From Paenibacillus sp. cl123 (GTDB lineage Bacteria; Bacillota; Bacilli; Paenibacillales; NBRC-103111), in contig NZ_FMYY01000019.1 of the NCBI RefSeq assembly GCF_900101595.1, forward strand, positions 59,736 to 123,735: 64,000 nucleotides of DNA, in the 5' to 3' direction. Below the pieces are notes generated by a model that was given only the letters and a program-made list of their open reading frames with translations, had not been told where the DNA came from and did no database searches. The position numbers and the translations under genes are program-made. This document shows, piece after piece, positions 24,854-34,640 of this stretch; positions within the stretch are counted from its first letter, which is position 1, and each line of letters starts with the position of its first letter.

Positions 24854-26140
24854 TTATGGAGTCGCCGGAGCATTGGCTGGCGGAGCCGCCGCGCCGGCTC
24901 CCTCCCCAGTGTCGGCCTTGGCGCTGATCTCTACCGTGGCCTTGAAATCCTGCGGCATGCCCTTCTTCACGAAGGTCGGCAGGTTCCAGGTCACGGACAC
25001 CTCATGTTTGCCCGGAGGCAGATTGCTCACATCCAGGATCGCCTGCACGTCCTGAGGCTTCAGCTTCTCGATGATCGCCGGCGCGCCCTCAACCGTCAGG
25101 TTCAGCTGTCCCGATTCCGGCAGTACGACTTTTGTATTAAAGCCGTCATTTTGACCTACGAAGGATAGCGGGATAGCCTCCAGCGTCTTCGTTACAGATG
25201 GGACTATCGACACATTGACCGTCACTTTATCCGGGTCCAGCTGCTTCACATTATTGCGCAGCGGGATCGGCAGCGAGAACTCCGTGTCCTCTTTCAGCTC
25301 CGCCAGATCAACTTGAGGTCCCTCATAGAATTCCATCCGGTCCAGCACGTTTTGCGGGCCGTATACCGTTACCTTATCCGTGCTTTGCCGCACGGCCGAT
25401 ACGGCAAATCCCCGCGGCGGCTCGCCGACAAGCTTGACCTGCAGCGGCACCAGGGTGAACGGGCTCGTAATCGGCACCTCCACATCGACCACGGCCGGCG
25501 AGATAACGGCCGTTTCGATCAGCTTGCCGTCCTTGTCAAAGGCCTGCAGAGTTGCTTTCTTCGTCACCGCGGCCGTAGCTTTCTCCACGTTCACATCCGC
25601 GCGTACGGAATCGACCGCTTCATAGATACGGCTGGGGACGGATACCGTCACCTGCTTCGGCTTTACGACAGGCTGTCCGGCCTTCAGGCCGACTCCGGGA
25701 ATGCCGGTTACATTGATCGTCACCTGCATCGACTTGTTCATCTTCTCATCGACCACGACTTTGACGTTCGAAGGCGCTACCTTGGCGGTTACATTGCTCG
25801 GGATGCCTGCCGGAGTCACGGGAAGCACGAATTCCCCCTTGCCGACCTTGGTCAGATCCAGCTCGACGGACAGCGTGCCGGTGCTCATCGCCCGCTTCAG
25901 CGCCGCATCGCGGCCGCTCAGCGTGAGCGATACTTGGGGCGGGTCTATCGACTCGATAAAATATTTATCGGTATCGATCTTCGGAGTGATCGAGACGTTG
26001 CCGATCTGCTGCTCCATCGTCTCCAGCCCGTTCGTGCCTGACACCGTGCCGCCGTCCGAACGGACGACAGCCCATAGCATAATGCCGATGATAAGCGATA
26101 TGATCTTGACGACGTTCGTATTGCGCAGCCACTGATCCAT
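24854..26140 (-). CDS. cdaR: CdaA regulator, YbbR-domain protein
   Basis: 428 residues. A single membrane anchor at residues 10-26 (VVKIISLIIGIMLWAVV) is followed by a string of extracytoplasmic YbbR repeats, each about 80 residues (for example SLTLSGRDAALKR, VTVSVPSRIYEAVDSV, VTVYGPQNVLDRME, LTVEGAPAIIEKL). A low-complexity Gly/Ala/Pro tail ends the protein. In related Firmicutes CdaR binds and modulates the diadenylate cyclase CdaA. Its ATG follows the cdaA stop codon directly, supporting co-translation. Confidence 0.93.
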   Translation of the reverse strand: MDQWLRNTNVVKIISLIIGIMLWAVVRSDGGTVSGTNGLETMEQQIGNVSITPKIDTDKYFIESIDPPQVSLTLSGRDAALKRAMSTGTLSVELDLTKVGKGEFVLPVTPAGIPSNVTAKVAPSNVKVVVDEKMNKSMQVTINVTGIPGVGLKAGQPVVKPKQVTVSVPSRIYEAVDSVRADVNVEKATAAVTKKATLQAFDKDGKLIETAVISPAVVDVEVPITSPFTLVPLQVKLVGEPPRGFAVSAVRQSTDKVTVYGPQNVLDRMEFYEGPQVDLAELKEDTEFSLPIPLRNNVKQLDPDKVTVNVSIVPSVTKTLEAIPLSFVGQNDGFNTKVVLPESGQLNLTVEGAPAIIEKLKPQDVQAILDVSNLPPGKHEVSVTWNLPTFVKKGMPQDFKATVEISAKADTGEGAGAAAPPANAPATP

Positions 26141-26956
26141 CTAACGCCGCCTCCATTTCCACATGGAGCTGAGCTTGCTCTTTTCCTTGGGCTTGGCCTT
26201 CGGCTTCAGCTCCTCGAACATCTTCGAGAGCAGCGCCTCTTCCTTCATATCCCGCAGGATATGGCCGTTCATCGTAACCGATACTTGACCGGTCTCCTCC
26301 GAGACGATGATGCACATCGCATCGGATACCTCGCTCATCCCGATAGCCGCCCGGTGACGCGTGCCGAGCTCCTTGCTGATGAAGGGATTCTCGGACAGCG
26401 GCAGGTAGCAGCCGGCAGCCATAATCTGATGCCCCCGGATGATAACGGCTCCGTCATGCAGCGGCGTGTTCGGGACGAATATATTAATCAGCAGCTCCGA
26501 GCTGATATGCGACTCCAGCGCGATGCCAGACTCTATGTAGTCGTTAAGTCCCGTTTCCCGCTCGAAGACGATCAGCGCTCCGATCTTGCGCCGGGCCATA
26601 TAATGGGCCGCCTTCTGCACCTCATTGATCTTGCGGTTGATATCCTGATCGTCTTCCGTCGTGGAGCGGCTGAACAGCTTGCCTCGTCCGATCTGCTCCA
26701 GCGCGCGGCGCAGCTCCGGCTGGAAGATGATGATCACCCCGACCAGTCCGAACGTAAACATCTGATTCATCACCCATTGCAGCGTATTGAGCTTGAACCA
26801 GGAGCTTAACGCCCATGTCACCACAACGACCAGAATTCCCTTCAGCAGCTGGATGGCCCGCGTCCCCCGGACGACGAGAATGAGCTTATATATCACGTAG
26901 CTGACAATACATATATCCACGATATCCAATATGCGAATGTTCGTAATCCAATCCAT
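26141..26956 (-). CDS. cdaA: Diadenylate cyclase (c-di-AMP synthase)
   Basis: A 271-residue protein. Three N-terminal membrane helices (about 10-80) are followed by a DAC catalytic domain with the hallmark motifs PLHDGAVII (DGA) and GTRHRAAIG (RHR). It condenses two ATP into c-di-AMP, which controls potassium, osmolyte and cell-wall homeostasis. The ATG at 26956 has a G-rich ribosome site eight bases upstream; an upstream TTG at 26971 is less likely. The C-terminus is Lys-rich. It forms an operon with cdaR. Confidence 0.96.
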   Translation of the reverse strand: MDWITNIRILDIVDICIVSYVIYKLILVVRGTRAIQLLKGILVVVVTWALSSWFKLNTLQWVMNQMFTFGLVGVIIIFQPELRRALEQIGRGKLFSRSTTEDDQDINRKINEVQKAAHYMARRKIGALIVFERETGLNDYIESGIALESHISSELLINIFVPNTPLHDGAVIIRGHQIMAAGCYLPLSENPFISKELGTRHRAAIGMSEVSDAMCIIVSEETGQVSVTMNGHILRDMKEEALLSKMFEELKPKAKPKEKSKLSSMWKWRRR

Positions 26957-27014
26957 TACGCAAGCCCCCAACCATTACCCCGGATGTTTGTCTCTCTTTA
27001 GTTTCCTTCCCTTC

Positions 27015-27023
27015 ATCATACCA
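27015..27023 (-). promoter_or_regulatory. Extended -10 promoter element before cdaA
   Basis: TGGTATGAT on the minus strand fits an extended -10 (TGnTATAAT). It lies between the rsiW terminator and cdaA. No good -35 is visible. Confidence 0.45.
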
Positions 27024-27033
27024 TATTTGCAGC

Positions 27034-27064
27034 AAAAAACCCTCCTCTTTCTCTGAAGGGAGGG
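27034..27064 (-). terminator. Rho-independent terminator of sigW-rsiW
   Basis: Minus strand CCCTCC (27059-27064) and GGAGGG (27040-27045) flank a 13-base loop and are followed by TTTTTTG. It lies 31 bases after rsiW. Confidence 0.72.
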
Positions 27065-27094
27065 GAGAAGTTGCGCAGAAGCGGACTTCCCGAC

Positions 27095-27706
27095 TTAGCG
27101 GGCTTCCGAAACTTGAGCAAACCAAGTATTCATCTTGTACCACATCCAGCTGAACGCTTCGTCAATCTGTGTAATCTGGCCGGATATATGCGCCGTGGAC
27201 GCGTAGTTGACGGTGCCGTCGATGATGGTAACATTGCCTTCGACCTCGCCGTCTACCTGAAGCTTGCCATTCTCTACAGTCAAGTCTCCGGCCACCTTGC
27301 GCCCCGCCGGGACGATGACCGTATCCCCTTTGATGACAACCGATTGCAAGTCCGTTCCTTTCACCAGCAGCTCCCGATCGTTGCTCCATGTCGAGACGAA
27401 CGAGGACAGCATCACCAGGGCGAAAATAGCGGCAACCGAAGCCGCCGGGTGCTTGCGGACAAAACGGTAAAAGGCGTTCCGGCGTTTGGCCGGAGGCAGA
27501 GCCTGCATCACTCGTTCGGTCAAACCTTCGGGCACTGCGGGCGTAGACCACGCATGCACCAGCGCTTCAACCTTCTCGAACTGCTGCAGCCGGCTTCGGC
27601 AACCCGCGCAGACGAGCAAATGCTCCTTCAGCCGGACGGAATCCTTGCCTTCTAAACCGCCGTCCAAATACTCGTGTAACAAAGGGAGGGCTTCCTTGCA
27701 TTCCAT
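27095..27706 (-). CDS. rsiW: Anti-sigma-W factor
   Basis: 203 residues. The cytosolic zinc-binding anti-sigma domain has the motif LKEHLLVCAGCRSR (HxxxCxxC) at residues 25-40. A single membrane helix lies at about 85-105 (ASVAAIFALVMLSSFVS) and an extracellular tail follows. By analogy with B. subtilis, cell-envelope stress leads to stepwise proteolysis of RsiW, releasing SigW. The tail carries a run of alternating short beta motifs (VIVPAGRKVAGDLTVENGKL, VDGEVEGNVTI, ASTAHISGQI) resembling the bactofilin-type beta-solenoid. GGAG precedes the ATG at 27706; an earlier in-frame ATG at 27736 has no ribosome site. Confidence 0.9.
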   Translation of the reverse strand: MECKEALPLLHEYLDGGLEGKDSVRLKEHLLVCAGCRSRLQQFEKVEALVHAWSTPAVPEGLTERVMQALPPAKRRNAFYRFVRKHPAASVAAIFALVMLSSFVSTWSNDRELLVKGTDLQSVVIKGDTVIVPAGRKVAGDLTVENGKLQVDGEVEGNVTIIDGTVNYASTAHISGQITQIDEAFSWMWYKMNTWFAQVSEAR

Positions 27707-27787
27707 CTGTGAGCCACTCCTTTCTCCTGTCTCCATAAACTATCGTGATATACCATACGCAGAAGCGTTCCCGGCGTTTCAAAATAA

Positions 27788-28357
27788 CTAGAGGAGCTGC
27801 TCTAATTTTTTGCGCAAATATTCACGGCCGCGATGAAGCCTTGTTTTGATCGTCGTAACCGGCATCGACAGCGCATCGCTGATCTCCTGCAGGGACAAAT
27901 CCTGCAGATACCGCAAAATGACAACCGCCTTATACTTCTCCGGCAGCGCATCAATCGATTCGCGGATCTGGGCCTGCGTCTCCGACAGGGCGACCTGCTG
28001 GTCCGGGGTGCGGTCCTGGCTCGCCAGCGTGGCATACCAGTCGCTTCCGCCTTCCCCGTCGCTCATCTCCGCATCCAGCGAATAGCTGATCTTGCGTTTG
28101 CGCAGACGGTCGATACACAGATTCGTACCGATCCGGTAGATCCAGGTCGAGAATTTCTGCTGGTCGTCGTACCGCTCCAAATTCGTATAAACGCGCAAAA
28201 ACGTCTCCTGCACGATCTCCTCCGCCTCATGACGGTTGTGCAGCATCCGGTATGCTAGATGAAAAATCTTATCCTTATACAGCTCCACCAATTCGGCAAA
28301 TGCCGCCCGATCTCCTCCGCGAGCGAGCTTGGCGAGCCGGGTATCCATGTGATTCAC
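27788..28357 (-). CDS. sigW: ECF sigma factor SigW
   Basis: 189 residues. Sigma region 2 includes DKIFHLAYRMLHNRHEAEEI and FSTWIYRIGTNLCIDRLRKRK. Region 4 includes LPEKYKAVVILRYLQDLSLQ and MPVTTIKTRLHRGREYLRKKL. Similarity to B. subtilis SigW plus linkage to rsiW, cdaA, cdaR, glmM and glmS in conserved order make the assignment firm. A GTG at 28357 is chosen: GGAGG lies seven bases upstream, whereas the ATG three codons later is too far. It directs the envelope-stress and antimicrobial-peptide response. Confidence 0.92.
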   Translation of the reverse strand: MNHMDTRLAKLARGGDRAAFAELVELYKDKIFHLAYRMLHNRHEAEEIVQETFLRVYTNLERYDDQQKFSTWIYRIGTNLCIDRLRKRKISYSLDAEMSDGEGGSDWYATLASQDRTPDQQVALSETQAQIRESIDALPEKYKAVVILRYLQDLSLQEISDALSMPVTTIKTRLHRGREYLRKKLEQLL

Positions 28358-28620
28358 CAACCTACCTCCACTCCGAACGTTCCGCCTCAGCAAGCTAAAA
28401 ACCGTTCAGATTCTACAGACGCGATAGCGATGCGGGCTTCCGTCCCCGCTCCTCCCGCCTGTTCATAGGAAAAGCATACCAAACCATAGCCCATCCTGTA
28501 CAGTCTTGTTGCAAAGAAAAGGACCGGCCTTGCGATTAGGATGCGCACCCGGAGGCTCCCGTAATCACCCGAGCGGCAGCCAGCGGCCTTGACGCCGCCG
28601 CTGCCGGCTTCGCACGACAA

Positions 28621-28656
28621 ACAGCCGGGCTGGCCCTAAGACCAGACCCCGGCTGT
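28621..28656 (-). terminator. Hairpin terminator of ppc
   Basis: Minus strand ACAGCCGGG / CCCGGCTGT with an inner CTGG/CCAG pair, followed by only a short TTTGT. It lies 35 bases past the ppc stop. Confidence 0.6.
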
Positions 28657-28690
28657 ACAAGCGGCTTGCGTCGATGATGGCCGCGGGCTA

Positions 28691-31483
28691 TCAGCCCGTG
28701 TTCCGAAGTCCGGCCGCGATGCCGTTAATGGTGAGCAGCACCTCGCGGAGCAGCAGCGGATCATCCTCGCCGCCGTCGTCGCGGGACGCGCGAAGCTCGG
28801 CGAGCAGATCGACCTGCATATAGGACAGCGGGTCCACGTAAGGATTGCGCAGCCGGATCGATTCCTGAATGACCGGAACATTGTCGAGAATTTCCTGTTG
28901 TCCGGTGATCTGCAGGATCAGCTCGCTCGTCTTGCGGTATTCGTCCTCGATCAGCTGATAGATCCGGTTCGCGATCTTCTGATCCTTGATCATGCTGCCG
29001 TATTCCTTGGCGATCAGCAGATCGGCCTTCGCCAGCGCCATCTGCAGGTTGTCGATCAGCCCGCGGAAGAACGACCAGTTGTTGTACATCTCCTTCATAA
29101 CGGCCAGATTCTCGGGGTTATCCTGATAATAGCTTCCCAGCCCCGTTCCTGCGGCGTACCAGGCAGGCAGCAGGTAGCGGCACTGCGTCCAGGCGAACAC
29201 CCAAGGGATAGCGCGCAGGTCCTCGAACCGGTCGCTGTTTTTACGCTTGGACGGACGGGAACCGATATTCAGCTCGCCGATCTCCGGCAGCGGCGTCGAC
29301 TCCTTGAAGAAGGTCATGAAGTCCTCATCGCGGAAGATCAGATCCTGATACTTCTGCTGCGCTCTCTCCGAGATGCCGCGCATGATCGCATCATATTGCT
29401 CTTCGGCAGGATCGACTTCCGGGTTACGGGCCCACAAAGCGCTTTTGATCAGCGCGGACGTCGCCTGCTCCAGGCTGCGGTAGGCGATACCCTTGATCGA
29501 GTAACGCGAGGAGAGCACCTCGCCCTGCTCGGTGATCTTGATGCCGCCTCCGACCGTATCGGCCGGCTGTGCCAGAATACTCCGGTTGAGCGGCATACCG
29601 CCGCGGCCGAGCGCACCGCCGCGGCCATGGAAAAACTTCAGTTTGACGTCATACTGCTTGGCCGCCGCCGTGATGCTGCGCAGCGCCATGCGAAGCTCCC
29701 AGTTCGCCGTAATGACGCCCCCGTCCTTGTTGCTGTCCGAATAACCCAGCATGATCTCCTGAAGGCCGTTCGTGCTGTCCAGGCTTCTGCGGTACGCCGG
29801 AATCCGGTACAGCGTCGTCATAATGTCCGGAGCCGCGTGCAGGTCGTCGATCGTTTCGAACAGCGGCACCGATTGCAGCGTGCAGGTGACCGAGCCGTCC
29901 GGGCTTTGCAGATAAAGCCCCGCTTCCTTGGCGAATACAAGCACCTCAAGCAGGTCGCTGGCCCCCTGGGTCATACTGATCAGGTAGCTCGATATACAGC
30001 CGCGGCCGAATTCCGCCTGTGCCTTCTGGATGACGCGATATACGTTCAGGCACTCCTGGGTCGACTCGCTGTACGCCGTATAAGGCGATGTAATCGGACG
30101 CGGATCGTTCAGCAGCGAAGTGAGCAGCTCGATTTTCTCCTGCTCGCCTAGCGACGCGTAATCCGGCGTGATGCTCATGCCGGCCAGCACTTCGGCCATC
30201 GCCGCCTCATGCTCCTTGCTGTGCTGCCGCACATCCAGGGATGCGAGATGGAAGCCGAACAGCTCGACCTGACGGATCAGCTTTTGCACATAAGCATCCG
30301 CGATGAAGTCGGCGAAATGATTGCGCAGGCTGCGCTCGATGATCTGCAGATCGGCCTTGAACTGCTCCGGCGAAGCATACTTCTTCTTGTCCGGCGAGGA
30401 CGGATTGGCCGTATGGCGAATTTTCTCCAGCATAAAACGAACCTTGATCCGGTAAGGCTCTTTTTCATTGCGCCAGCCTTCCTCCAGATTCAGCTCGACA
30501 TTCGCCCGGTCCTGCTCGATCGAATCCAGCAGCTCTCCCGTCACTTCCACGATATTTTTGCTGAAGCTCATATGGCCCATCAGTGCCTGCAGCTCTTCCT
30601 CGTATTTTGTAAGCGCGAGCTTGCGGTGCATAGTCAGCGTCTGCCACGTAATATCCGAGGTGACGGACGGGTTGCCGTCGCGGTCGCCGCCGATCCACGA
30701 GCCGAATTTCAGGAAGGTCGGCACATGCCAGGACTCCTCCGGATAATATTTCAGCAGACAGCGTTCCAGCTCCTGATAAACTTGCGGCAGCACATCGAAC
30801 AGCGTTTCATCGAAATAATACAGGCCGTTGTTGACTTCGTCGATAACCGTAGGCTTCCTGTCTCTGAGCTCGTCCGTCTGCCAGAGCGTAATCACTTCGC
30901 CCAGCAGCTTCTCCCGCAGCTGCTCCCGCTCCCGGTATGTCAGCGTCGGGTTGTCCAGCTCGGCCACATCCTGAGCGATGCGCTGGTGAATGTCCAGCAC
31001 CGCGCGGCGGGTCGCCTCCGTCGGATGCGCAGTCATCACAAGCTCCAGCGAAATGCCGGAAATCATCTCCTGTACCTCGGTGGCCGAGATATTCAGGCTT
31101 TTCAGCTTGCGGATAACATCCTCGATCGAACCGGGCTGCACATTTTCGCCGGTCGAGCGTTCGTAGTCGCGCTTGCGGCGGATACGGTGGTTTTGTTCGG
31201 CGATATTTACGAGCTGGAAGTAAATAGCGAACGCCCGCACCACCTGATGGCGGATCTCCGGCGCCAGCCCGCTTATCGTTTCCTTCAGCTCCGCATACAT
31301 CTCAGGCGAGTATTGGGCCCGCAGCGTTTTACTCATCTCTCTGATTTTCTCTACGATGGTAAACAGCGAGTTCCCGCCCTGATGAATAAGAACTTCGCCC
31401 AGAATATGTCCGAGAAACCGGACATCCCGGCGCAGCAAATTGTTCGACGTGTTTTTGTTACTGTTCGTACTTGAGTCCGTCAT
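28691..31483 (-). CDS. ppc: Phosphoenolpyruvate carboxylase
   Basis: 930 residues, normal length for bacterial PEPC. It fixes bicarbonate onto PEP to give oxaloacetate, refilling the TCA cycle. The catalytic His motif VMTAHPTEATRR (near residue 155), LGYSDSNKDGG and the glycine-rich FHGRGGALGRGGMP loop are intact, and the C-terminus ends in NTG as in the family. GGAGGAG precedes the ATG at 31483; an 11-codon upstream extension is rejected. Two antisense frames longer than 400 codons inside this gene are composition artefacts. Confidence 0.97.
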   Translation of the reverse strand: MTDSSTNSNKNTSNNLLRRDVRFLGHILGEVLIHQGGNSLFTIVEKIREMSKTLRAQYSPEMYAELKETISGLAPEIRHQVVRAFAIYFQLVNIAEQNHRIRRKRDYERSTGENVQPGSIEDVIRKLKSLNISATEVQEMISGISLELVMTAHPTEATRRAVLDIHQRIAQDVAELDNPTLTYREREQLREKLLGEVITLWQTDELRDRKPTVIDEVNNGLYYFDETLFDVLPQVYQELERCLLKYYPEESWHVPTFLKFGSWIGGDRDGNPSVTSDITWQTLTMHRKLALTKYEEELQALMGHMSFSKNIVEVTGELLDSIEQDRANVELNLEEGWRNEKEPYRIKVRFMLEKIRHTANPSSPDKKKYASPEQFKADLQIIERSLRNHFADFIADAYVQKLIRQVELFGFHLASLDVRQHSKEHEAAMAEVLAGMSITPDYASLGEQEKIELLTSLLNDPRPITSPYTAYSESTQECLNVYRVIQKAQAEFGRGCISSYLISMTQGASDLLEVLVFAKEAGLYLQSPDGSVTCTLQSVPLFETIDDLHAAPDIMTTLYRIPAYRRSLDSTNGLQEIMLGYSDSNKDGGVITANWELRMALRSITAAAKQYDVKLKFFHGRGGALGRGGMPLNRSILAQPADTVGGGIKITEQGEVLSSRYSIKGIAYRSLEQATSALIKSALWARNPEVDPAEEQYDAIMRGISERAQQKYQDLIFRDEDFMTFFKESTPLPEIGELNIGSRPSKRKNSDRFEDLRAIPWVFAWTQCRYLLPAWYAAGTGLGSYYQDNPENLAVMKEMYNNWSFFRGLIDNLQMALAKADLLIAKEYGSMIKDQKIANRIYQLIEDEYRKTSELILQITGQQEILDNVPVIQESIRLRNPYVDPLSYMQVDLLAELRASRDDGGEDDPLLLREVLLTINGIAAGLRNTG

Positions 31484-31523
31484 GGTTCTCCTCCATCCAT
31501 CTACATGCAAGGTCATAGGCTCT

Positions 31524-31532
31524 ATTTTACCA
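31524..31532 (-). promoter_or_regulatory. Extended -10 promoter element of ppc
   Basis: TGGTAAAAT on the minus strand fits an extended -10 about 40 bases before the ppc start. The -35 is not obvious. Confidence 0.45.
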
Positions 31533-31599
31533 CATCCTCTATCCCGGGGTGTACCCCATTTATGCGGTAAAGGGAAAAAAACATCTATTCCGATTCGAA

Positions 31600-31628
31600 T
31601 TGCCGCTGCCGCTGGAACACGCTACAAT
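31600..31628 (+). promoter_or_regulatory. Sigma-A-type promoter of the hybrid histidine kinase
   Basis: TTGCCG at 31600-31605, a 17-base spacer and TACAAT at 31623-31628, about 37 bases before the chosen ATG. Confidence 0.6.
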
Positions 31629-31665
31629 TAAAGAAAGTCTGTTCGGGTACGGGGAGGAAGCGCGC

Positions 31666-34410
31666 ATGGAAAGACGCGGTCGATTCGGAATTCGGGCAAA
31701 AATAGCCCTTGGTTACATCGCGCTTTTGGTTTGTTTGGCTGTTTCGGCCTTTTTACTTATTAATCGGATGTCCTCCCTTCAGCAGGAGCTTAAGTTTATT
31801 ACCGATCATGATCTGGAAGTCCACACCCTGTCCAACCGGCTGGAGAAGCACATGCTCGATATGGAGACAGGTCAGCGGGGGTACGTCCTCACGGGCAAAA
31901 CGAGCTACCTCGAGCCCTTCAACAACGGCAAGCAGCAATGGCGGCTCGAATACAATTCGCTTCATGAGCTTGTCAGAGACAATCCTTCCCAGCAGCAGAA
32001 GCTGGAGGGCATCCGCGATTCGATCCAGAGCTGGGTCGAAGTCGCCGGAGACGCCGCCATCACACTCAAAGAAGCGGGCAATACCGCAGCGCTGGACCAA
32101 TTTTTCGCGGACGACCCCGGCAAGAAGAACATGGACCGTCTCCGGCTGCAGCTGGAGGAGTTTCGATCGACGGAAAAGCTGCTGACCCAGAACCGCGTAG
32201 TAGAGCTGGAAGCTCATAACCGTTGGATTCGAATTGAAATCTACAGCATCATCGCGGCTGCCGTGGCGCTTTCCTGCATCGTTACCTTCGTCGTTTCCGG
32301 CTCCATCGTCGGCACGATCAACCGGGTAGTTGCCAGCATTCGCACTCTGACGTTGTCGGACGGGGATGCCGGCTCGCGAATTACGGTGCGAACGAAGGAT
32401 GAAATCCGCGAGCTGGCCGATGCGACCAACGGACTGCTCGACCGCATCGAGCAGCGCAACTGGATCAAGACGCAGATCGCAGACTTTGCCGCCTCCCTCC
32501 AGGGAATAACGGATGTTCGCCAGCTGACGCAAGCGCTCCTGGACAAGCTTCTGCCGCTACTCGTCATGCCGTACGGCGTGGTGTACACCCGGCGGTACGT
32601 TTCGGGCGGATGGCAGCTTGAGCCGACCGCTTCCTATGCGGCGGAGCAAGCGCTTGATAACCTTCCTGTCTACCGGGAAGGGGAGGGACTGATCGGGCAA
32701 GCGGCCAAAAGCCGGACTATGTTTGCGATTCACGAAGTCCCTAATCGGCATATCTCGATCGCTTCGGGGCTTGGCGCAAGTGAGCCCCTTCACCTGCTGC
32801 TCATTCCCATCCTGTACGAGAACGAAGTACAGGCTGTCGTCGAGCTGGCCTCCTATCAGCCTGCCGGCGAGACGGAGCTTGAGCTGCTGGAGCAGCTCCG
32901 CAGCCATGCAGGGGCGGCTATCCATTCCTCCTTGAGCGCTATGGAGCTGAATCGGCTGTATCAGGAGTCGCAGACTATGGCGGAGGAGCTCCAGCTTCAG
33001 ACCGAGGAGTTGCAGTCGCAGGCCGAAGAGCTGCAGTCGCAGCAGGAAGAGCTGATCGCCGCCAATGACTCTCTGCGCTTGTCGGAGGAGCGCCTGCTAT
33101 GGCAGAAGCAGGTCCTCGAGCAGCAGCAGGAAGAGATGAAAACCATATCCCGATACAAATCCGAGTTTATGGCCAATATGTCGCATGAGCTGCGCACGCC
33201 TCTGAACAGCATGCTCGTCCTGTCCCAGCTGCTCGCGGAGAACAAGGACGGCCAGCTGTCCGCCAAGCAGGTCGAGTTCGCCCAGACGATCAACGGCTCT
33301 GGTCATGATCTGCTGCGGCTGATCAATGAAATATTGGACTTATCCAAGGTAGAAGCCGGCAAGATGGACCTGCAGTATGAGCTTTATGCAATCGGGGACT
33401 TGATTGAAACGGTAGAACGCAGCTTTTTGCCTATCGCCGAGAAAAAGGGACTTCAGCTCCATGTTCAAGCAAGTGCGAATTTGCCCGATGCAATTTATAC
33501 GGACGGGCATCGGCTGCAGCAAATTTTGCGCAATCTGCTGTCCAACGCCATCAAGTTTACCCCCATGGGCAGCGTCACGCTTAGTCTTGAGCCGACTAAC
33601 CTGATTTCCCGGACGTCGGGCGGTGCTGCGGTACCCGGGATACGCTTCTCCGTCATCGATACAGGCATCGGCATTCCATCCGACAAGCTGGAGGTGATCT
33701 TTGAGGCCTTCCAGCAGCTCGACGGCACGACGAGCCGCAAATATGGCGGAACCGGACTGGGGCTGACGATCAGCCGGGAGCTGGCGCGCCTGCTCGGCGG
33801 AAGTCTGGAGGTCGTCAGCACGCCTGGCTCGGGCAGCTGCTTCAGCCTCTACTTGCCCGTGCAGGCTGAGGATGCCGTCTCGTCTGCCGGCGCTCTCGAG
33901 AGAGAAGCTGCGCCGGCGCTCGGAAGCAAGCCTGCTTCCGTAACATCGCTTCCCGCTGCCCCAGGAGCCGGCCAGCCCTCCGCTGCGGCTGCAGTGGCGG
34001 CTGCGGACGAAGCGGACGGGCGCGAATTAACTTTTATAGGTAAAACCATTCTGCTCGTCGAAGACGATATCCGCACGGTGTTCGCCATCTCTACTTACCT
34101 GGAAGGGCTGGGGCTGCAGCTCCTTTATGCGGAAAACGGATTGGACGCGCTCGAACAGCTGGACAAGCGGCCTGAGATCAATCTGGTCATCATGGATATT
34201 ATGATGCCCTTGTTGGACGGCTTCGAGACCATGCGCCGCATCCGCAGTCAGGCGCGCTTCAGCCGGCTGCCGATCATAGCTCTCTCTGCCAAAGCGATGA
34301 GGGAGGACCATCGCAAGTCTATGGAAGCGGGCGCTTCCGCGTATATGAACAAGCCGGTTGATCTGAATATGCTATCCCAGCAATTGAAATTATGGCTGAG
34401 CCGCGCTTAA
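31666..34410 (+). CDS. Hybrid sensor histidine kinase with CHASE3, HAMP, GAF and receiver domains
   Basis: 914 residues. A membrane helix (about 13-33) is followed by a CHASE3 extracellular domain (HMLDMETGQRGYVLTG), a second helix near 185-207, HAMP and GAF (about 270-420). A heptad-repeat coiled coil (EELQSQAEELQSQQEEL) leads to HisKA with phospho-His in FMANMSHELRTPLNS. The ATPase motif GTGLGLTISRELARLLGG, a Ala/Pro-rich linker and a C-terminal receiver with the phospho-Asp in VIMDIMMPLLDGFE complete the protein. ATG at 31666 follows GGGGAGG; about 39 upstream in-frame codons are rejected. No response regulator gene lies beside it, so it either acts through phosphotransfer to a partner elsewhere or through its own receiver. 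Signal unknown. Confidence 0.92.
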   Translation: MERRGRFGIRAKIALGYIALLVCLAVSAFLLINRMSSLQQELKFITDHDLEVHTLSNRLEKHMLDMETGQRGYVLTGKTSYLEPFNNGKQQWRLEYNSLHELVRDNPSQQQKLEGIRDSIQSWVEVAGDAAITLKEAGNTAALDQFFADDPGKKNMDRLRLQLEEFRSTEKLLTQNRVVELEAHNRWIRIEIYSIIAAAVALSCIVTFVVSGSIVGTINRVVASIRTLTLSDGDAGSRITVRTKDEIRELADATNGLLDRIEQRNWIKTQIADFAASLQGITDVRQLTQALLDKLLPLLVMPYGVVYTRRYVSGGWQLEPTASYAAEQALDNLPVYREGEGLIGQAAKSRTMFAIHEVPNRHISIASGLGASEPLHLLLIPILYENEVQAVVELASYQPAGETELELLEQLRSHAGAAIHSSLSAMELNRLYQESQTMAEELQLQTEELQSQAEELQSQQEELIAANDSLRLSEERLLWQKQVLEQQQEEMKTISRYKSEFMANMSHELRTPLNSMLVLSQLLAENKDGQLSAKQVEFAQTINGSGHDLLRLINEILDLSKVEAGKMDLQYELYAIGDLIETVERSFLPIAEKKGLQLHVQASANLPDAIYTDGHRLQQILRNLLSNAIKFTPMGSVTLSLEPTNLISRTSGGAAVPGIRFSVIDTGIGIPSDKLEVIFEAFQQLDGTTSRKYGGTGLGLTISRELARLLGGSLEVVSTPGSGSCFSLYLPVQAEDAVSSAGALEREAAPALGSKPASVTSLPAAPGAGQPSAAAAVAAADEADGRELTFIGKTILLVEDDIRTVFAISTYLEGLGLQLLYAENGLDALEQLDKRPEINLVIMDIMMPLLDGFETMRRIRSQARFSRLPIIALSAKAMREDHRKSMEAGASAYMNKPVDLNMLSQQLKLWLSRA

Positions 34411-34640
34411 CCTTACTTGCCGGCTTGCCGGCGTCTCTCCCGCTGCCCCTGGCACATAAGCTGCCGGGGGTTCTTGCGTTTACTGCTGTTTGGAGACAGC
34501 CGCGAGCGGTTAATACAACGAAAAGCGGCGTATACGCTGTAGCCCTGACCATGGGCGCATGTAAGCCGCCGTTTCATCAAACACTACAAAAGCAGAAGCG
34601 AGAATTTAGTTCACTAACCGGAATAAGGGAGGATTAGAGA

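Noticed and set aside
28898..31474. Two plus-strand ORFs of more than 400 codons opposite ppc
   Set aside because: They are antisense to a highly conserved gene, Arg/Gln-rich shadow frames typical of GC-biased codons, without ribosome sites.
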